Assembly: GCA_036377075.1 (NCBI GenBank)
Contig: DASUZB010000223.1
Location: forward strand, 1 to 5,967
Direction of reading: 5' to 3'
DNA length: 5,967 nucleotides
From: DASUZB01 sp036377075
Lineage (GTDB): Bacteria; Actinomycetota; CALGFH01
Within the stretch, counting starts at the first letter, position 1. Every line of letters starts with the position of its first letter. A model generated the notes under the pieces. It saw nothing but the letters and a program-made list of their open reading frames with translations. It was not told the origin of the DNA and searched no databases. The position numbers were made by a program, and so were the translations under genes. Of this stretch, positions 1 to 5,853 are shown piece after piece.

Positions 1-1101
1 GCCGCCTTCGACCGCGACCGTCCGCTGGACGCCGACCTGGTGGTGGTCGACGAGGCCTCCATGCTGGACGTGCTGCTGGCCAACAAGCTGGTCAAGGCCA
101 TCCCACCCGGCGCCCACCTGCTGCTCGTCGGCGACGTCGACCAGCTCCCCAGCGTCGGGGCCGGCGAGGTGCTCCGCGACCTGCTCGCCGCCGACACGCT
201 GCCCCGGGTGCGGCTCACCCACGTGTTCCGCCAAGCCCAGCAGAGCGGGGTGGTGACCAACGCCCACCGGATCAACGCGGGGCAGCAACCGGTGACGCGT
301 GGCCTGGCCGACTTCTTCCTGTTCGCCGAGGACGACCCCGAACAGGTCGCCGACCTGGTGGTGGACGTGGTCGCCAACCGCCTGCCGCGCCGCTTCGGGC
401 TCGACCCGCGGCGGGACGTGCAGGTGCTGTGCCCGATGCACCGTGGCCCGGCCGGCGCCGGCGCGCTGAACGAGCGGCTGCAGGCCGCGCTGACGCCCGG
501 GCGAGAGGGGCTTGCCGAGCGCCGCTTCGGCGGCCGCGTCTACCGGGTCGGCGACAAGGTCATGCAGGTCAGGAACAACTACGACAAGGGCACCGCCGGG
601 GTGTTCAACGGGTCGGTCGGGGTGGTCACCGCGCTGTCGCTGGAGGACCAGGAGCTGCGGGTGCTGCTGGATGAGGACGAGGAAGTCGGCTACGGGTTCG
701 ACGAGTTGGACGAGCTGACCCACGCCTACGCGGTCAGCATCCACCGTTCCCAGGGCAGCGAGTACCCCTGCGTGGTCGTCCCCCTGGTGATGGGCGCGTG
801 GCTGATGCTGCAGCGCAACCTGCTCTACACCGCCGTGACCAGGGCCAAGCAGATCGTGGTGCTCGTAGGCAGCAGGCGCGCGCTAGCCAAAGCGGTCCGC
901 ACCGGGGGCGCCGGGCGCCGCTACACCGCCCTCGCCGAGCGGCTACGGCAGGGACGGACCAGTGCCGCCCGCCGCAGCCGGCTGAGCTCGGCGTCAACCG
1001 ACAGCCACGCGCAACTGGCTATCACCTTGGCACTTCGGCGGCTCGGGAACGATGATTCAGGCGCTGCCGCCAACCGGACCCGCTGGGCCGCCGGCGACTG
1101 A
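1..1101 (+). CDS. recD2: RecD2-like ATP-dependent DNA helicase, C-terminal part (5' end outside window)
   Basis: Superfamily 1B helicase that unwinds DNA 5' to 3' using ATP; RecD2 proteins act in DNA repair outside the RecBCD complex. The reading frame is open from base 1, so the first half, with the N-terminal helix-hairpin-helix region and Walker A, lies upstream. The visible 366 residues carry the later motifs in order: Walker B VVVDEAS (about residues 14-20), motif III GDVDQLPSVGAG (44-55), motif IV around THVFRQ (73-78), an SH3-like insert with GDKVMQVRNNYDKG (184-197), motif V with SIHRSQGSEYP (246-256) and motif VI YTAVTRAK (276-283). The short tail after motif VI (about 80 residues) fits RecD2 better than a long conjugative TraA relaxase, although TraA has a related helicase domain. 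It is separated by 604 bp from the next gene and is probably not in its operon. The family call is firm; the RecD2 subgroup is likely. Confidence 0.88.
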   Translation, partial: AAFDRDRPLDADLVVVDEASMLDVLLANKLVKAIPPGAHLLLVGDVDQLPSVGAGEVLRDLLAADTLPRVRLTHVFRQAQQSGVVTNAHRINAGQQPVTRGLADFFLFAEDDPEQVADLVVDVVANRLPRRFGLDPRRDVQVLCPMHRGPAGAGALNERLQAALTPGREGLAERRFGGRVYRVGDKVMQVRNNYDKGTAGVFNGSVGVVTALSLEDQELRVLLDEDEEVGYGFDELDELTHAYAVSIHRSQGSEYPCVVVPLVMGAWLMLQRNLLYTAVTRAKQIVVLVGSRRALAKAVRTGGAGRRYTALAERLRQGRTSAARRSRLSSASTDSHAQLAITLALRRLGNDDSGAAANRTRWAAGD

Positions 1102-1152
1102 GAGCTCAGCCGCAGCGGTAGGTCGACGACCAGGTCTGGATTGTGGCGCCGT

Positions 1153-1200
1153 CCGCGTCGAGGGCGGAGAACCGGGCCGTCGTCGCCCGCCTCGACGCGG
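1153..1200 (+). terminator. Long inverted repeat after the helicase, possible terminator without a T tract
   Basis: CCGCGTCGAGG (1153-1163) is perfectly complementary to CCTCGACGCGG (1190-1200). Skipping G1164 allows three more pairs (1165-1167 with 1187-1189), leaving a loop of about 19 nt. It starts 52 nt after the helicase stop codon. No run of T follows the right arm, so this is not a classical intrinsic terminator, but stem-only terminators have been proposed in actinobacteria. It could also be a protein-binding site or debris left by rearrangement. Confidence 0.35.
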
Positions 1201-1202
1201 GC

Positions 1203-1277
1203 AGGTCGGACCTCCGAGCGGGCGAGCCGTGCGAGAACTGACTTGTCAACCAGCCATGTGGCCGGGTTCACCGCCAT
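1203..1277 (-). pseudogene. Relic of a VapC-family PIN-domain toxin, N-terminus only
   Basis: Read on the minus strand from an ATG whose first base is 1277, the translation begins MAVNPATWLVDKSVLARL and continues through about 25 residues ending ARSEVRP. A hydrophobic strand followed by D-K-S-x-L-A-R-L and then x-x-E-V is how many actinobacterial VapC ribonuclease toxins start; the Asp is the first of the PIN domain's metal-binding acidic residues. After about residue 25 the similarity stops in all three minus frames, and the remaining sequence (below 1203) lacks the other PIN acidic motifs. Nothing resembling a VapB antitoxin is visible upstream (above 1287). The break falls next to the inverted repeat at 1153-1200. 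I infer a decayed toxin-antitoxin locus. A chance resemblance over 25 residues cannot be excluded. Confidence 0.38.
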
Positions 1278-1287
1278 GCGGCGGTGA
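1268..1287. repeat. Perfect 8-bp inverted repeat with ATGC loop
   Basis: TCACCGCC (1268-1275) and GGCGGTGA (1280-1287) are exact reverse complements around a four-base ATGC loop. The motif sits across the start codon of the VapC-like relic. A second TCACC at 1298-1302 could pair with GGTGA (1283-1287) instead, so two mutually exclusive folds are possible. No T tract follows on either strand. It may be an old operator or simply a GC-rich chance palindrome. Confidence 0.4.
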
Positions 1288-1598
1288 TACCTCAGGGTCA
1301 CCCAACCCGAGTCTGCGGCCGCAGCTGCGAAGTGCGGCAAGCCGACCTCGTCCGTATGCTCCCGGCGTTGACTGCTTTCGAACTGCCTGCTGGAGCCCTC
1401 CCAGCCGCTGCCTCTCATTGCCCGCCGGCCAGGGTTTGTCCCCGGCGCAGGCCGAGGCCGACCGTCAGGCCTTTGGGCAGACGCCGACGACGCGAGCAGG
1501 AATGCCGGCCGGCCGTGTTGGCTCGGCTGGGACCAGACCGACCGCCCAGAGCCTCGGCGCTCGGTGATGCCGAACCCGCGCTCGAAGCGCCGGCCGGG

Positions 1599-1630
1599 CG
1601 GGTCGTGATGACCCGATCGCCGTGTATGCT
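1599..1630 (+). promoter_or_regulatory. Candidate promoter with overlapping operator-like palindrome for the three-gene operon
   Basis: TATGCT at 1625-1630 resembles a -10 box and is about 75 bp upstream of the first operon gene. A -35 match is poor; TCGTGA at 1603-1608 has a 16-bp spacing. Over the putative -35 region lies a hyphenated palindrome, CGGGTC (1599-1604) and GACCCG (1610-1615) around GTGAT, which is where a repressor would compete with RNA polymerase. The call rests on position and motif shape only. Confidence 0.25.
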
Positions 1631-1640
1631 GCCAGGCCGT

Positions 1641-1686
1641 GGATCCCCGATGGTGCGGGGTGTTCGACGGCTGCGTCGCCGGATCC
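1641..1686 (+). promoter_or_regulatory. Foldable 5' leader before the operon
   Basis: Two GGATCC hexamers (1641-1646 and 1681-1686) can pair with each other. They enclose two small hairpins: CCCCG/CGGGG at 1645-1649 and 1656-1660, which shares two bases with the outer stem, and CGACG/CGTCG at 1665-1669 and 1674-1678. The outer stem ends 8 nt before the ribosome-binding site, so it could modulate translation of the first gene. It matches no riboswitch class I recognise. Confidence 0.22.
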
Positions 1687-1694
1687 TTCAGGCC

Positions 1695-1700
1695 AAGGAG
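1695..1700 (+). promoter_or_regulatory. Strong ribosome-binding site fixing the GTG start at 1706
   Basis: AAGGAG lies five bases before the GTG at 1706-1708. This decides the start of the first operon gene against the in-frame upstream GTG at 1622, which has no comparable site and would overlap the candidate -10 box. Confidence 0.65.
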
Positions 1701-1705
1701 CAAAC

Positions 1706-2560
1706 GTGACCCAGGAAGGAACGTTCGAGGCGGCGCTGTCGGCGACGGAGGCGCAGGCTGCTGCCACGCTGCAGAGTGCCGCGGCGCTGACCAGGGAGTT
1801 GAAGCGGGTCAAGGCCGGTTCGGCGGCCGGGCAGACGCGTGAGCTGCGTCGGGCGCTGGAAGCGGCCGAGACGCTTGCGGCGCAGCTTGCCGAGGCGGCC
1901 CGGTCCCTGCGGGCCGGGTACGACTTCGACGAGCAGGCCTACCTCGCCTCGGGCGCGTACGCGAAGGAGCTGCTGGCCACGGCCGCGGCCGTCGGCGTGG
2001 ACGTGTTCGAGGAGGACGAGCGCCTGCTCTGCTATCCCTCGCTGGTGCGGATCCTGCCCGACCAGGCCGCGCTCGAGATCGACCGCAAGCGCGAGCGGCG
2101 CCTGCGCCCGTCGGTCGTCGTCGCCCTGTTGGCGGCCGCGCAGCGCAGGGGCCCCCGGTTCCGGCCCGAACCCTTCCTCGACTCGCTGCGCACCGCGTAC
2201 GAGCTGGTGGTAGCCCGTGACGGCAAGAAGCCCGACGCCGTGATCCGCCTGATCGACGTCTGGGCGGTGTTGACCGTGCTTCCGGGACAGGGCAGGGAGT
2301 ACACCAAGCAGGAGTTCACGCGCGACCTTTACCTCCTGGACCAGAGCGGCCTCGCGATCACCTCGCGGTCCAGCCGCCGGCTGCGCTGGAGCGCGAGTAC
2401 CGGCACCAAGGGAGTTGGGGTGCTGACCACCGTCACCCGGGGTGGCCAGCCGCGCCGCTACTGGGGGATCGCCTTCTCGCTCCCTTCCCAGGCCGCCGAC
2501 GAGCGTCCGGTCGGAGCTTCCGGGTCGGGGGCGGAGAGGTCGCGGGCGGCGGGAGGCTGA
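1706..2560 (+). CDS. Coiled-coil protein with possible C-terminal winged helix; first gene of a BrxD-like ATPase operon
   Basis: 284 aa starting at GTG. I cannot name the family. Residues about 5-70 are rich in Ala, Glu, Leu and Arg and look like a long helical, probably coiled-coil, segment. A compact middle part follows (about 72-170), with a distinctive stretch including CYPSLVRILPD (109-119), then basic DRKRERRLRPSVVVALL (126-142), suggesting a surface for DNA or a protein partner. Residues about 178-258 (IDVWAVLTVLPG, then EYTKQEFTRDLYLLDQSG, then a basic beta-like segment ending RRYWGIAFSLP) could form a winged helix-turn-helix. The last 25 residues are low-complexity. There is no signal peptide or membrane segment, so it should be cytoplasmic. 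It lies only 6 nt before the next gene, so it is probably a structural or DNA-binding partner of the two BrxD-like proteins. The domain statements are inferred from sequence texture, not from a profile match. Confidence 0.8.
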   Translation: MTQEGTFEAALSATEAQAAATLQSAAALTRELKRVKAGSAAGQTRELRRALEAAETLAAQLAEAARSLRAGYDFDEQAYLASGAYAKELLATAAAVGVDVFEEDERLLCYPSLVRILPDQAALEIDRKRERRLRPSVVVALLAAAQRRGPRFRPEPFLDSLRTAYELVVARDGKKPDAVIRLIDVWAVLTVLPGQGREYTKQEFTRDLYLLDQSGLAITSRSSRRLRWSASTGTKGVGVLTTVTRGGQPRRYWGIAFSLPSQAADERPVGASGSGAERSRAAGG

Positions 2561-2566
2561 TGCGAC

Positions 2567-3628
2567 ATGGCGACGCGGCCATCCGAAGGCGAGGTGCCAA
2601 TCGGTGGTGCGGGCCTCGGCGTCGACGAGTACCTGGAGTTCCTCCGCAAGGAGTACCTGGCCGACTTCATCCGCCGCGGCGGCGCCTCGGTCAAGGTCGC
2701 CGTCGTCGGGGGTGACCGGGTTGCCGAGCGGTTGCATGCGGGGCTGGCCGCTGCGGCAACGGCCGAGGGGTACCGGTTCGCCGCGGTCGACGCCGCCAGC
2801 GTGCGGGTGCACCTCATCGACCAGCTGTTCTTTGCGGTCGCCCGCCAGGTTGACTGGCACGCCCTCGCCGCCAGCGCCGTGCGTGCCGCCTACGACGCGG
2901 CCGCCTTCCCCGTCCCCGACGCCGCCGTCCCCGACGCGGGCGCCGTCGGGTCGGGGGCGCCCGCGTCGACGGGCGGGCTGGCCGTCACCACCGTCGCCAC
3001 CTCCTACGACGTCAACCCACGGGAGCTGTACCGCAGCGTGCGCCGCCAGCTCGAGCAGGCGTTGCTCGCCGGTGCCGGCCTCGCGCACGAGTTCCGGCTC
3101 GCGATGCTCCGGCTGTGCCAGGCGGAGCTGGGCGCCGGTGACGTCGACGCGGCGGAGCGTGACGCCGTGCTCGGCTGGCTGCAGGGGGAGCGTGTGCCGC
3201 TGCCGGCGCTGCGCTCGGCGCTCATCTACAGCCGGATCGGCCGCCACAACGCGCGGCCGCTGCTGGCCAGCCTCGCGCGGTGGCTCCCGACTGTCGGGGC
3301 GTCCGGGCTGGTGATCGGCCTCGACCTTGCCCGTCTGGCGGTGGCGCGACGGCCGCCGGTCGAGGAGCGCGAGGGCGTGTACTACTCCAAGCCGGCCGTG
3401 CTGGACGCCTACGAGGTGGTCCGCCAGCTCATCGACGCCACCGACAACCTGTCGTCGGTGCTCATGGCGGTGGTGGTGCCCCCCGAGCTGGTCACTGACG
3501 AGGTGCGTGGCCTGCCCGCCTACAGCGCGCTGCAGCTGCGCGTCGCCGACGAGGTGCGCGACCGCCGCCGGACCAACCCATACGCGGCCCTCGTCCGACT
3601 CGACGTCAGGCTGGAGGCGATCCGATGA
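2567..3628 (+). CDS. BrxC/BrxD-like (DUF2791) protein with degenerate ATPase motifs, probable pseudo-ATPase
   Basis: 353 aa. The ATG follows GGGAGG (2551-2556) by 10 nt. The N-terminal part (DEYLEFLRKEYLADFI, residues 20-35, then VKVAVVGG, 42-49) has the layout of the DUF2791 P-loop ATPases related to BREX BrxC/BrxD. Where the next gene has GSGKS, this one reads RVAER (51-55), so the Walker A Gly-Lys-Ser is replaced by Ala-Glu-Arg. The Walker B equivalent is GLVIGLDLARL (247-257): the Asp (253) remains but the catalytic Glu is Leu. Downstream order is kept, with a helical segment, a PP-x-L/NPY-containing end and ALVRLDV (341-347). It should not bind or hydrolyse ATP normally and may serve as a scaffold or regulatory partner of the active ATPase. 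A low-complexity Ala/Pro/Asp/Gly linker occupies about 112-140. Its stop overlaps the next start in ATGA. The paralogy is visible; the lack of ATPase activity is inferred. Confidence 0.8.
   Translation: MATRPSEGEVPIGGAGLGVDEYLEFLRKEYLADFIRRGGASVKVAVVGGDRVAERLHAGLAAAATAEGYRFAAVDAASVRVHLIDQLFFAVARQVDWHALAASAVRAAYDAAAFPVPDAAVPDAGAVGSGAPASTGGLAVTTVATSYDVNPRELYRSVRRQLEQALLAGAGLAHEFRLAMLRLCQAELGAGDVDAAERDAVLGWLQGERVPLPALRSALIYSRIGRHNARPLLASLARWLPTVGASGLVIGLDLARLAVARRPPVEEREGVYYSKPAVLDAYEVVRQLIDATDNLSSVLMAVVVPPELVTDEVRGLPAYSALQLRVADEVRDRRRTNPYAALVRLDVRLEAIR
2912..2941 (+). repeat. Two tandem 15-bp units encoding a VPDAA/VPDAG linker
   Basis: Units 2912-2926 and 2927-2941 share GTCCCCGACGC and are in frame, encoding residues 116-125 as two five-residue repeats. 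They lie in the disordered linker of the degenerate BrxD-like protein, where slippage could change the linker length without breaking the frame. Confidence 0.6.
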
Positions 3629-4929
3629 GCGGTCGGCCAGCCGCCACCGGGGCAGGAGCCGACCGGCAGGTCGCGGCGCGGCGCGCGGTGGAGGCGCTGC
3701 GTTCCGGCGTGCCGAGCCGCGCAGCGGTCGCGGCCCTGGGGGCGGCCCAGACCGAGATCGAGGACCGTTTCGTCGCGCTCCTGGACCAGCTCCGGGACGG
3801 GCCAGCGGCGACGCCGCGTCCGGGGGGCCTGCTCGTGGGCGGCGGGTTCGGTTCGGGCAAGAGCCACCTGCTCGAGCACCTGACGCATCTCGCCCTGCAG
3901 GCCGACTTCGTAGTCAGCAGGGTGGTGATCAGCAAGGAGACGCCGCTGCACGACCCGGTCAAGGTGTTCCGCGCCGCGGCAGAGACCGCGTTGCTGCCGC
4001 ACAGCTACGAGCAGGGCGCGGCGCTGGCCGAGGCGGCGGCCGCGCTCGACGCTGACAGCGCCGCCTGGGTGGAGCTCTCCCGCTGGGTGAACTCCCCGCA
4101 CAGCGAGCTCAACGAGCGTTTCGCCGCGACGCTGCTGCTGTTCGGCCGGCTCGGCGCGAACGACGGGGAGCTGGCCGAGGCGATCATCAGGTTCTGGTCC
4201 GGGGACCCGATTCGCGTAGCCGACCTGCGCCGTCGGCTGAGAGAGACGGGCGAGGCGCGCTTCGCCCTGCCGGCCCTCCCCGCGCGTGAGCTCGCGCGGC
4301 AACGGCTGCGGTTCGCCGCCCGCCTGTTCACCGCGGCCGGCTACGCCGGGTGGGTGGTGCTGTTCGACGAGGTCGAGCTGATCGGCCGCTACTCGGTGCT
4401 GCAGCGGGGTCGCTCCTACGCCGAGCTGGCTCGATGGGTGCGGGGCGACGAGACCGACCCCGGTCTCCCCTTGGTCGCCGTGCTGGCCATGACCGACGAC
4501 TTCGAGGCGGCGGTGGTCTCGGGCAAGAACGATCGGGAGACCGTGCCGGCGAAGCTTCGAGCACGCCAGACCCACGAGTCCGACGAGATCGCCGCTCGGG
4601 CCGAGGTGGGCATGCGCGTCATCGACCGAGAGACCCTCCTGCTCGCCCCGCCCGACGCAGCCGAGCTGGATCGCGCCTACGCGCGCCTGAAGGAACTGCA
4701 CCGCGAAGCATTCGGCTGGGATCCCCCCGACGTCGTCGGACTGGAGCGGCTGGCTGCCACACGGATGCGCCAGTACGTACGCGCCTGGATCAACGAATGG
4801 GACCTGGTCCGACTCGACCCAGAGTTCACACCCGCAACCGAGGTAGCGGAGGAGGCGGTCGCGACCGCCCTCGACTACCAGGAGACCGCCGACCTGGAGG
4901 GCGGCCCGGGGGCCGTGGTCACCGACTAG
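3625..4929 (+). CDS. BrxD-like P-loop ATPase (BrxC/BrxD, DUF2791 family)
   Basis: 434 aa, similar in size to BrxD of type 2 BREX phage-defence loci. Walker A is complete at GGFGSGKS (73-80), and Walker B is WVVLFDEVE (243-251) with catalytic Glu249. After Walker B comes LIGRYSVLQRGRSYAELARW (252-271), the arginine- and tyrosine-rich segment expected in this family, then a sensor-like VAVLAMTDDFE (284-294). The C-terminal part (about 335-420) is helical and acidic. The protein is expected to be a cytoplasmic ATPase acting with a nucleoprotein complex; the exact substrate of BrxD proteins is not established. The ATG at 3625 follows GGAGG (3613-3617) by 7 nt and overlaps the previous stop as ATGA, so the two genes are probably translationally coupled, giving matched amounts of active and inactive paralogue. 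The stop codon TAG is made of the target TA plus the first base of the inserted IS element; before insertion it would have been TAA. A full BREX assignment is not supported here. Confidence 0.82.
   Translation: MSGRPAATGAGADRQVAARRAVEALRSGVPSRAAVAALGAAQTEIEDRFVALLDQLRDGPAATPRPGGLLVGGGFGSGKSHLLEHLTHLALQADFVVSRVVISKETPLHDPVKVFRAAAETALLPHSYEQGAALAEAAAALDADSAAWVELSRWVNSPHSELNERFAATLLLFGRLGANDGELAEAIIRFWSGDPIRVADLRRRLRETGEARFALPALPARELARQRLRFAARLFTAAGYAGWVVLFDEVELIGRYSVLQRGRSYAELARWVRGDETDPGLPLVAVLAMTDDFEAAVVSGKNDRETVPAKLRARQTHESDEIAARAEVGMRVIDRETLLLAPPDAAELDRAYARLKELHREAFGWDPPDVVGLERLAATRMRQYVRAWINEWDLVRLDPEFTPATEVAEEAVATALDYQETADLEGGPGAVVTD
4927..4928. repeat. TA target-site duplication, left copy (partner at 5852-5853)
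   Basis: TA flanks both ends of the IS. The left copy is also the first two bases of the ATPase stop codon. Deleting 4929-5853 joins GACTA to AGCGG and rebuilds an in-frame TAA stop. Confidence 0.75.
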
Positions 4930-4944
4930 AGGGCGTCTGAGAAG
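4929..4944 (+). repeat. Left terminal inverted repeat of the IS
   Basis: GAGGGCGTCTGAGAAG matches the reverse complement of the right end at 15 of 16 positions, differing only at position 13 (G against A). Its first G completes the TAG stop codon of the upstream ATPase gene. Confidence 0.88.
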
Positions 4945-4948
4945 CCCG

Positions 4949-4954
4949 TATGAT
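4949..4954 (+). promoter_or_regulatory. Candidate -10 box of the transposase promoter
   Basis: TATGAT differs from the TATAAT consensus at one position and lies just inside the left end, about 40 bp before the preferred transposase start. A matching -35 box would fall across the inverted repeat and the junction with the ATPase gene (about 4926-4932), where no good hexamer is seen. The position argues against using the ATG at 4950 as the start codon, since that ATG is part of the box. Confidence 0.35.
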
Positions 4955-4994
4955 CCGTGGCTGTCTGCTCCCGTCCGCGACCAGGAAGCCGCCC

Positions 4995-5833
4995 GTGACC
5001 CCGCCGCGCCGCCGCTACGCCACCGACCTGACCGACGCCGAGTGGCAGCTGCTCGCCCCGCTCATCCCCGCCGCCAAACCCGGCGGGCGCCCACCCATCC
5101 ACGACCGCCGCGAGCTGGTCAACGCCATGGCCTACTGGGTGCGGGCCGGCTGCGCGTGGCGGCTGCTGCCCCACGACCTGCCGCCCTGGCAGACCGTCTA
5201 CCACTACTTCCGCTGCTGGCGGCAGCAGGGGTTGTGGGAGCAGGTCCACGCCGCACTCCGCACCCAGGAACGGGTCCGGCAGGGACGGCGGCCGACCCCA
5301 AGCGCGGCGGTCCTGGACAGCCAGAGCGTCAAGACCACCGACCGGGGGGGCCGCACGGCTACGACGGCGCCAAGAAGGTCAACGGCCGCAAGCGCCACCT
5401 GCTGGTCGACACCCTCGGCCTGGTCTGCAAGGTCCACGTGACCGCCGCCGACACCGGCGACCGCCAGGGCGCCGCCGCGCTGCTCCGGCGGCTGGACCGG
5501 CGGCGCTTCCCCCGGCTGCGGCACGGTTGGGCCGACGGTGGCTACCGCGGGCCGTTCCTGGACTGGGCGCGCGGGCAGCGGGGCATCGCGTTCCAGGTCG
5601 TCCAGCGCGGCGACGGCGGGCGGCGACGGCGCTGGCTTCCGCCCGACGCCACGCCGCCGATCGTGCCGGCGTTCGCGGTGGTCCCGCGCCGGTGGGTCGT
5701 GGAGCGGACCTTCGCGTGGCTGGGCCGCTTCCGGCGGCTCAGCAAGGACTACGAGTACCTCACCGCCACCTCGGAGGCGGTCATCTACCTGGCCATGACC
5801 CGGCTACTGCTCCGCCGACTCGCCCGACGCTGA
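4995..5833 (+). CDS. IS5-family (IS427-like) DDE transposase in two frames, joined by -1 frameshift
   Basis: Catalyses cut and rejoining of the IS ends. The first frame starts at GTG 4995, six bases after AGGAAG (4983-4988), with the family opening YATDLTDAEWQLL, then GGRPP, WVRAGCAWRLLP and YFRCWRQQGLW, and runs open to the stop ending at 5441. The rest of the protein (GYDGAKKVNGRKRHLLVDTLG onward) is in the -1 frame to the stop at 5831-5833. Switching frames in the G run at 5344-5350 gives one protein of about 279 aa, normal for the subgroup. All three catalytic acids are present: Asp in AVLDSQS before the shift, Asp in WADGGYRG and Glu in VVERTFAW after it. The element is therefore probably active if frameshifting occurs; otherwise it is a one-base-deletion pseudogene or a homopolymer sequencing error. 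An in-frame ATG at 4950 is a less likely start. Confidence 0.82.
5345..5351 (+). promoter_or_regulatory. Candidate -1 ribosomal frameshift site (G_GGG_GGC)
   Basis: Codons in the first frame read CGG-GGG-GGC (5343-5351), within a run of seven G. A slip of one base back allows GGG to re-pair in the P site and continues as GGG-CCG-CAC, the start of the conserved GPHGYDG segment. An eighth G would give the same product. A weak 5-bp stem (5366-5370 with 5392-5396) lies 14 nt downstream. IS427-group elements commonly have transposase frames arranged this way. Confidence 0.5.
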
Positions 5834-5835
5834 TT

Positions 5836-5851
5836 CTTTTCAGACGCCCTC
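5836..5851 (-). repeat. Right terminal inverted repeat of the IS
   Basis: CTTTTCAGACGCCCTC is the inverted partner of the left end, 15 of 16 bases matching. It begins two bases after the transposase stop codon and is followed directly by the target TA. Confidence 0.88.
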
Positions 5852-5853
5852 TA

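Larger units (their letters stand above)
1102..1705. other. 604-bp intergenic region with inverted repeats and a gene relic
   Basis: No intact gene is convincing here. The open frames on both strands have arginine- and proline-rich, low-complexity translations typical of GC-rich shadow frames. What can be supported is listed separately: an 11-bp inverted repeat (1153-1200), a VapC-like relic on the minus strand (1203-1277), an 8-bp hairpin (1268-1287), and a candidate promoter and foldable leader (1599-1686). A 12-bp perfect palindrome, CTGCGGCCGCAG, lies at 1313-1324 and overlaps the palindrome GCAGCTGC at 1321-1328; I see no function for it. I noticed nothing specific in roughly 1330-1595. 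Confidence 0.55.
4929..5851 (+). mobile_element. Complete IS5-family insertion sequence, IS427-like, 923 bp
   Basis: The element is bounded by inverted repeats of 16 bp (15 matching): GAGGGCGTCTGAGAAG at 4929-4944 and, read inward on the minus strand, GAGGGCGTCTGAAAAG from 5851 to 5836. It is flanked by TA on both sides (4927-4928 and 5852-5853), a 2-bp target duplication. Size, TA target, transposase type and the split transposase frame all fit the IS427 subgroup of IS5. It lies in the same orientation as the operon. The near-perfect ends and clean target duplication suggest a recent insertion. I cannot name the specific IS. Confidence 0.88.

Noticed and set aside
921..1703. 260-codon minus-strand open frame taken as a whole gene
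   Set aside because: Its beginning and end are compositionally shadow-like and it runs into the helicase 3' end. Only the short VapC-like stretch at 1203-1277 is worth keeping, as a relic.
1622..1705. Upstream GTG extension of the first operon gene
   Set aside because: The 28 extra residues look non-coding and there is no ribosome-binding site. AAGGAG sits ideally before the GTG at 1706.
1688..3247. 519-codon open frame on the minus strand
   Set aside because: It lies antisense to the first two operon genes, which have good ribosome-binding sites and coherent protein motifs. Its translation is rich in Arg, Gly and Pro with no domain, as expected for the mirror frame of GC-rich genes.
3520..4701. 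393-codon open frame on the minus strand
   Set aside because: It is antisense to the BrxD-like ATPase with its intact Walker motifs. The translation shows low-complexity composition and no family signature.
1706..4929. Complete BREX or Wadjet/condensin system
   Set aside because: Only BrxD-like proteins are present, with no PglZ, PglX, BrxC-size protein or BrxL. The coiled-coil protein is too short and lacks SMC ATPase motifs, so a named system would be overcalling.
4950..4994. ATG at 4950 as the transposase start
   Set aside because: This ATG is inside a good TATGAT -10 box. The GTG at 4995 has AGGAAG at proper spacing and directly precedes the conserved transposase N-terminus.
5042..5343. 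Upstream part of the second transposase frame as independent coding sequence
   Set aside because: Before the G run this frame is an Ala/Arg/Pro-rich shadow of the first frame. Only the part after the frameshift carries transposase motifs.
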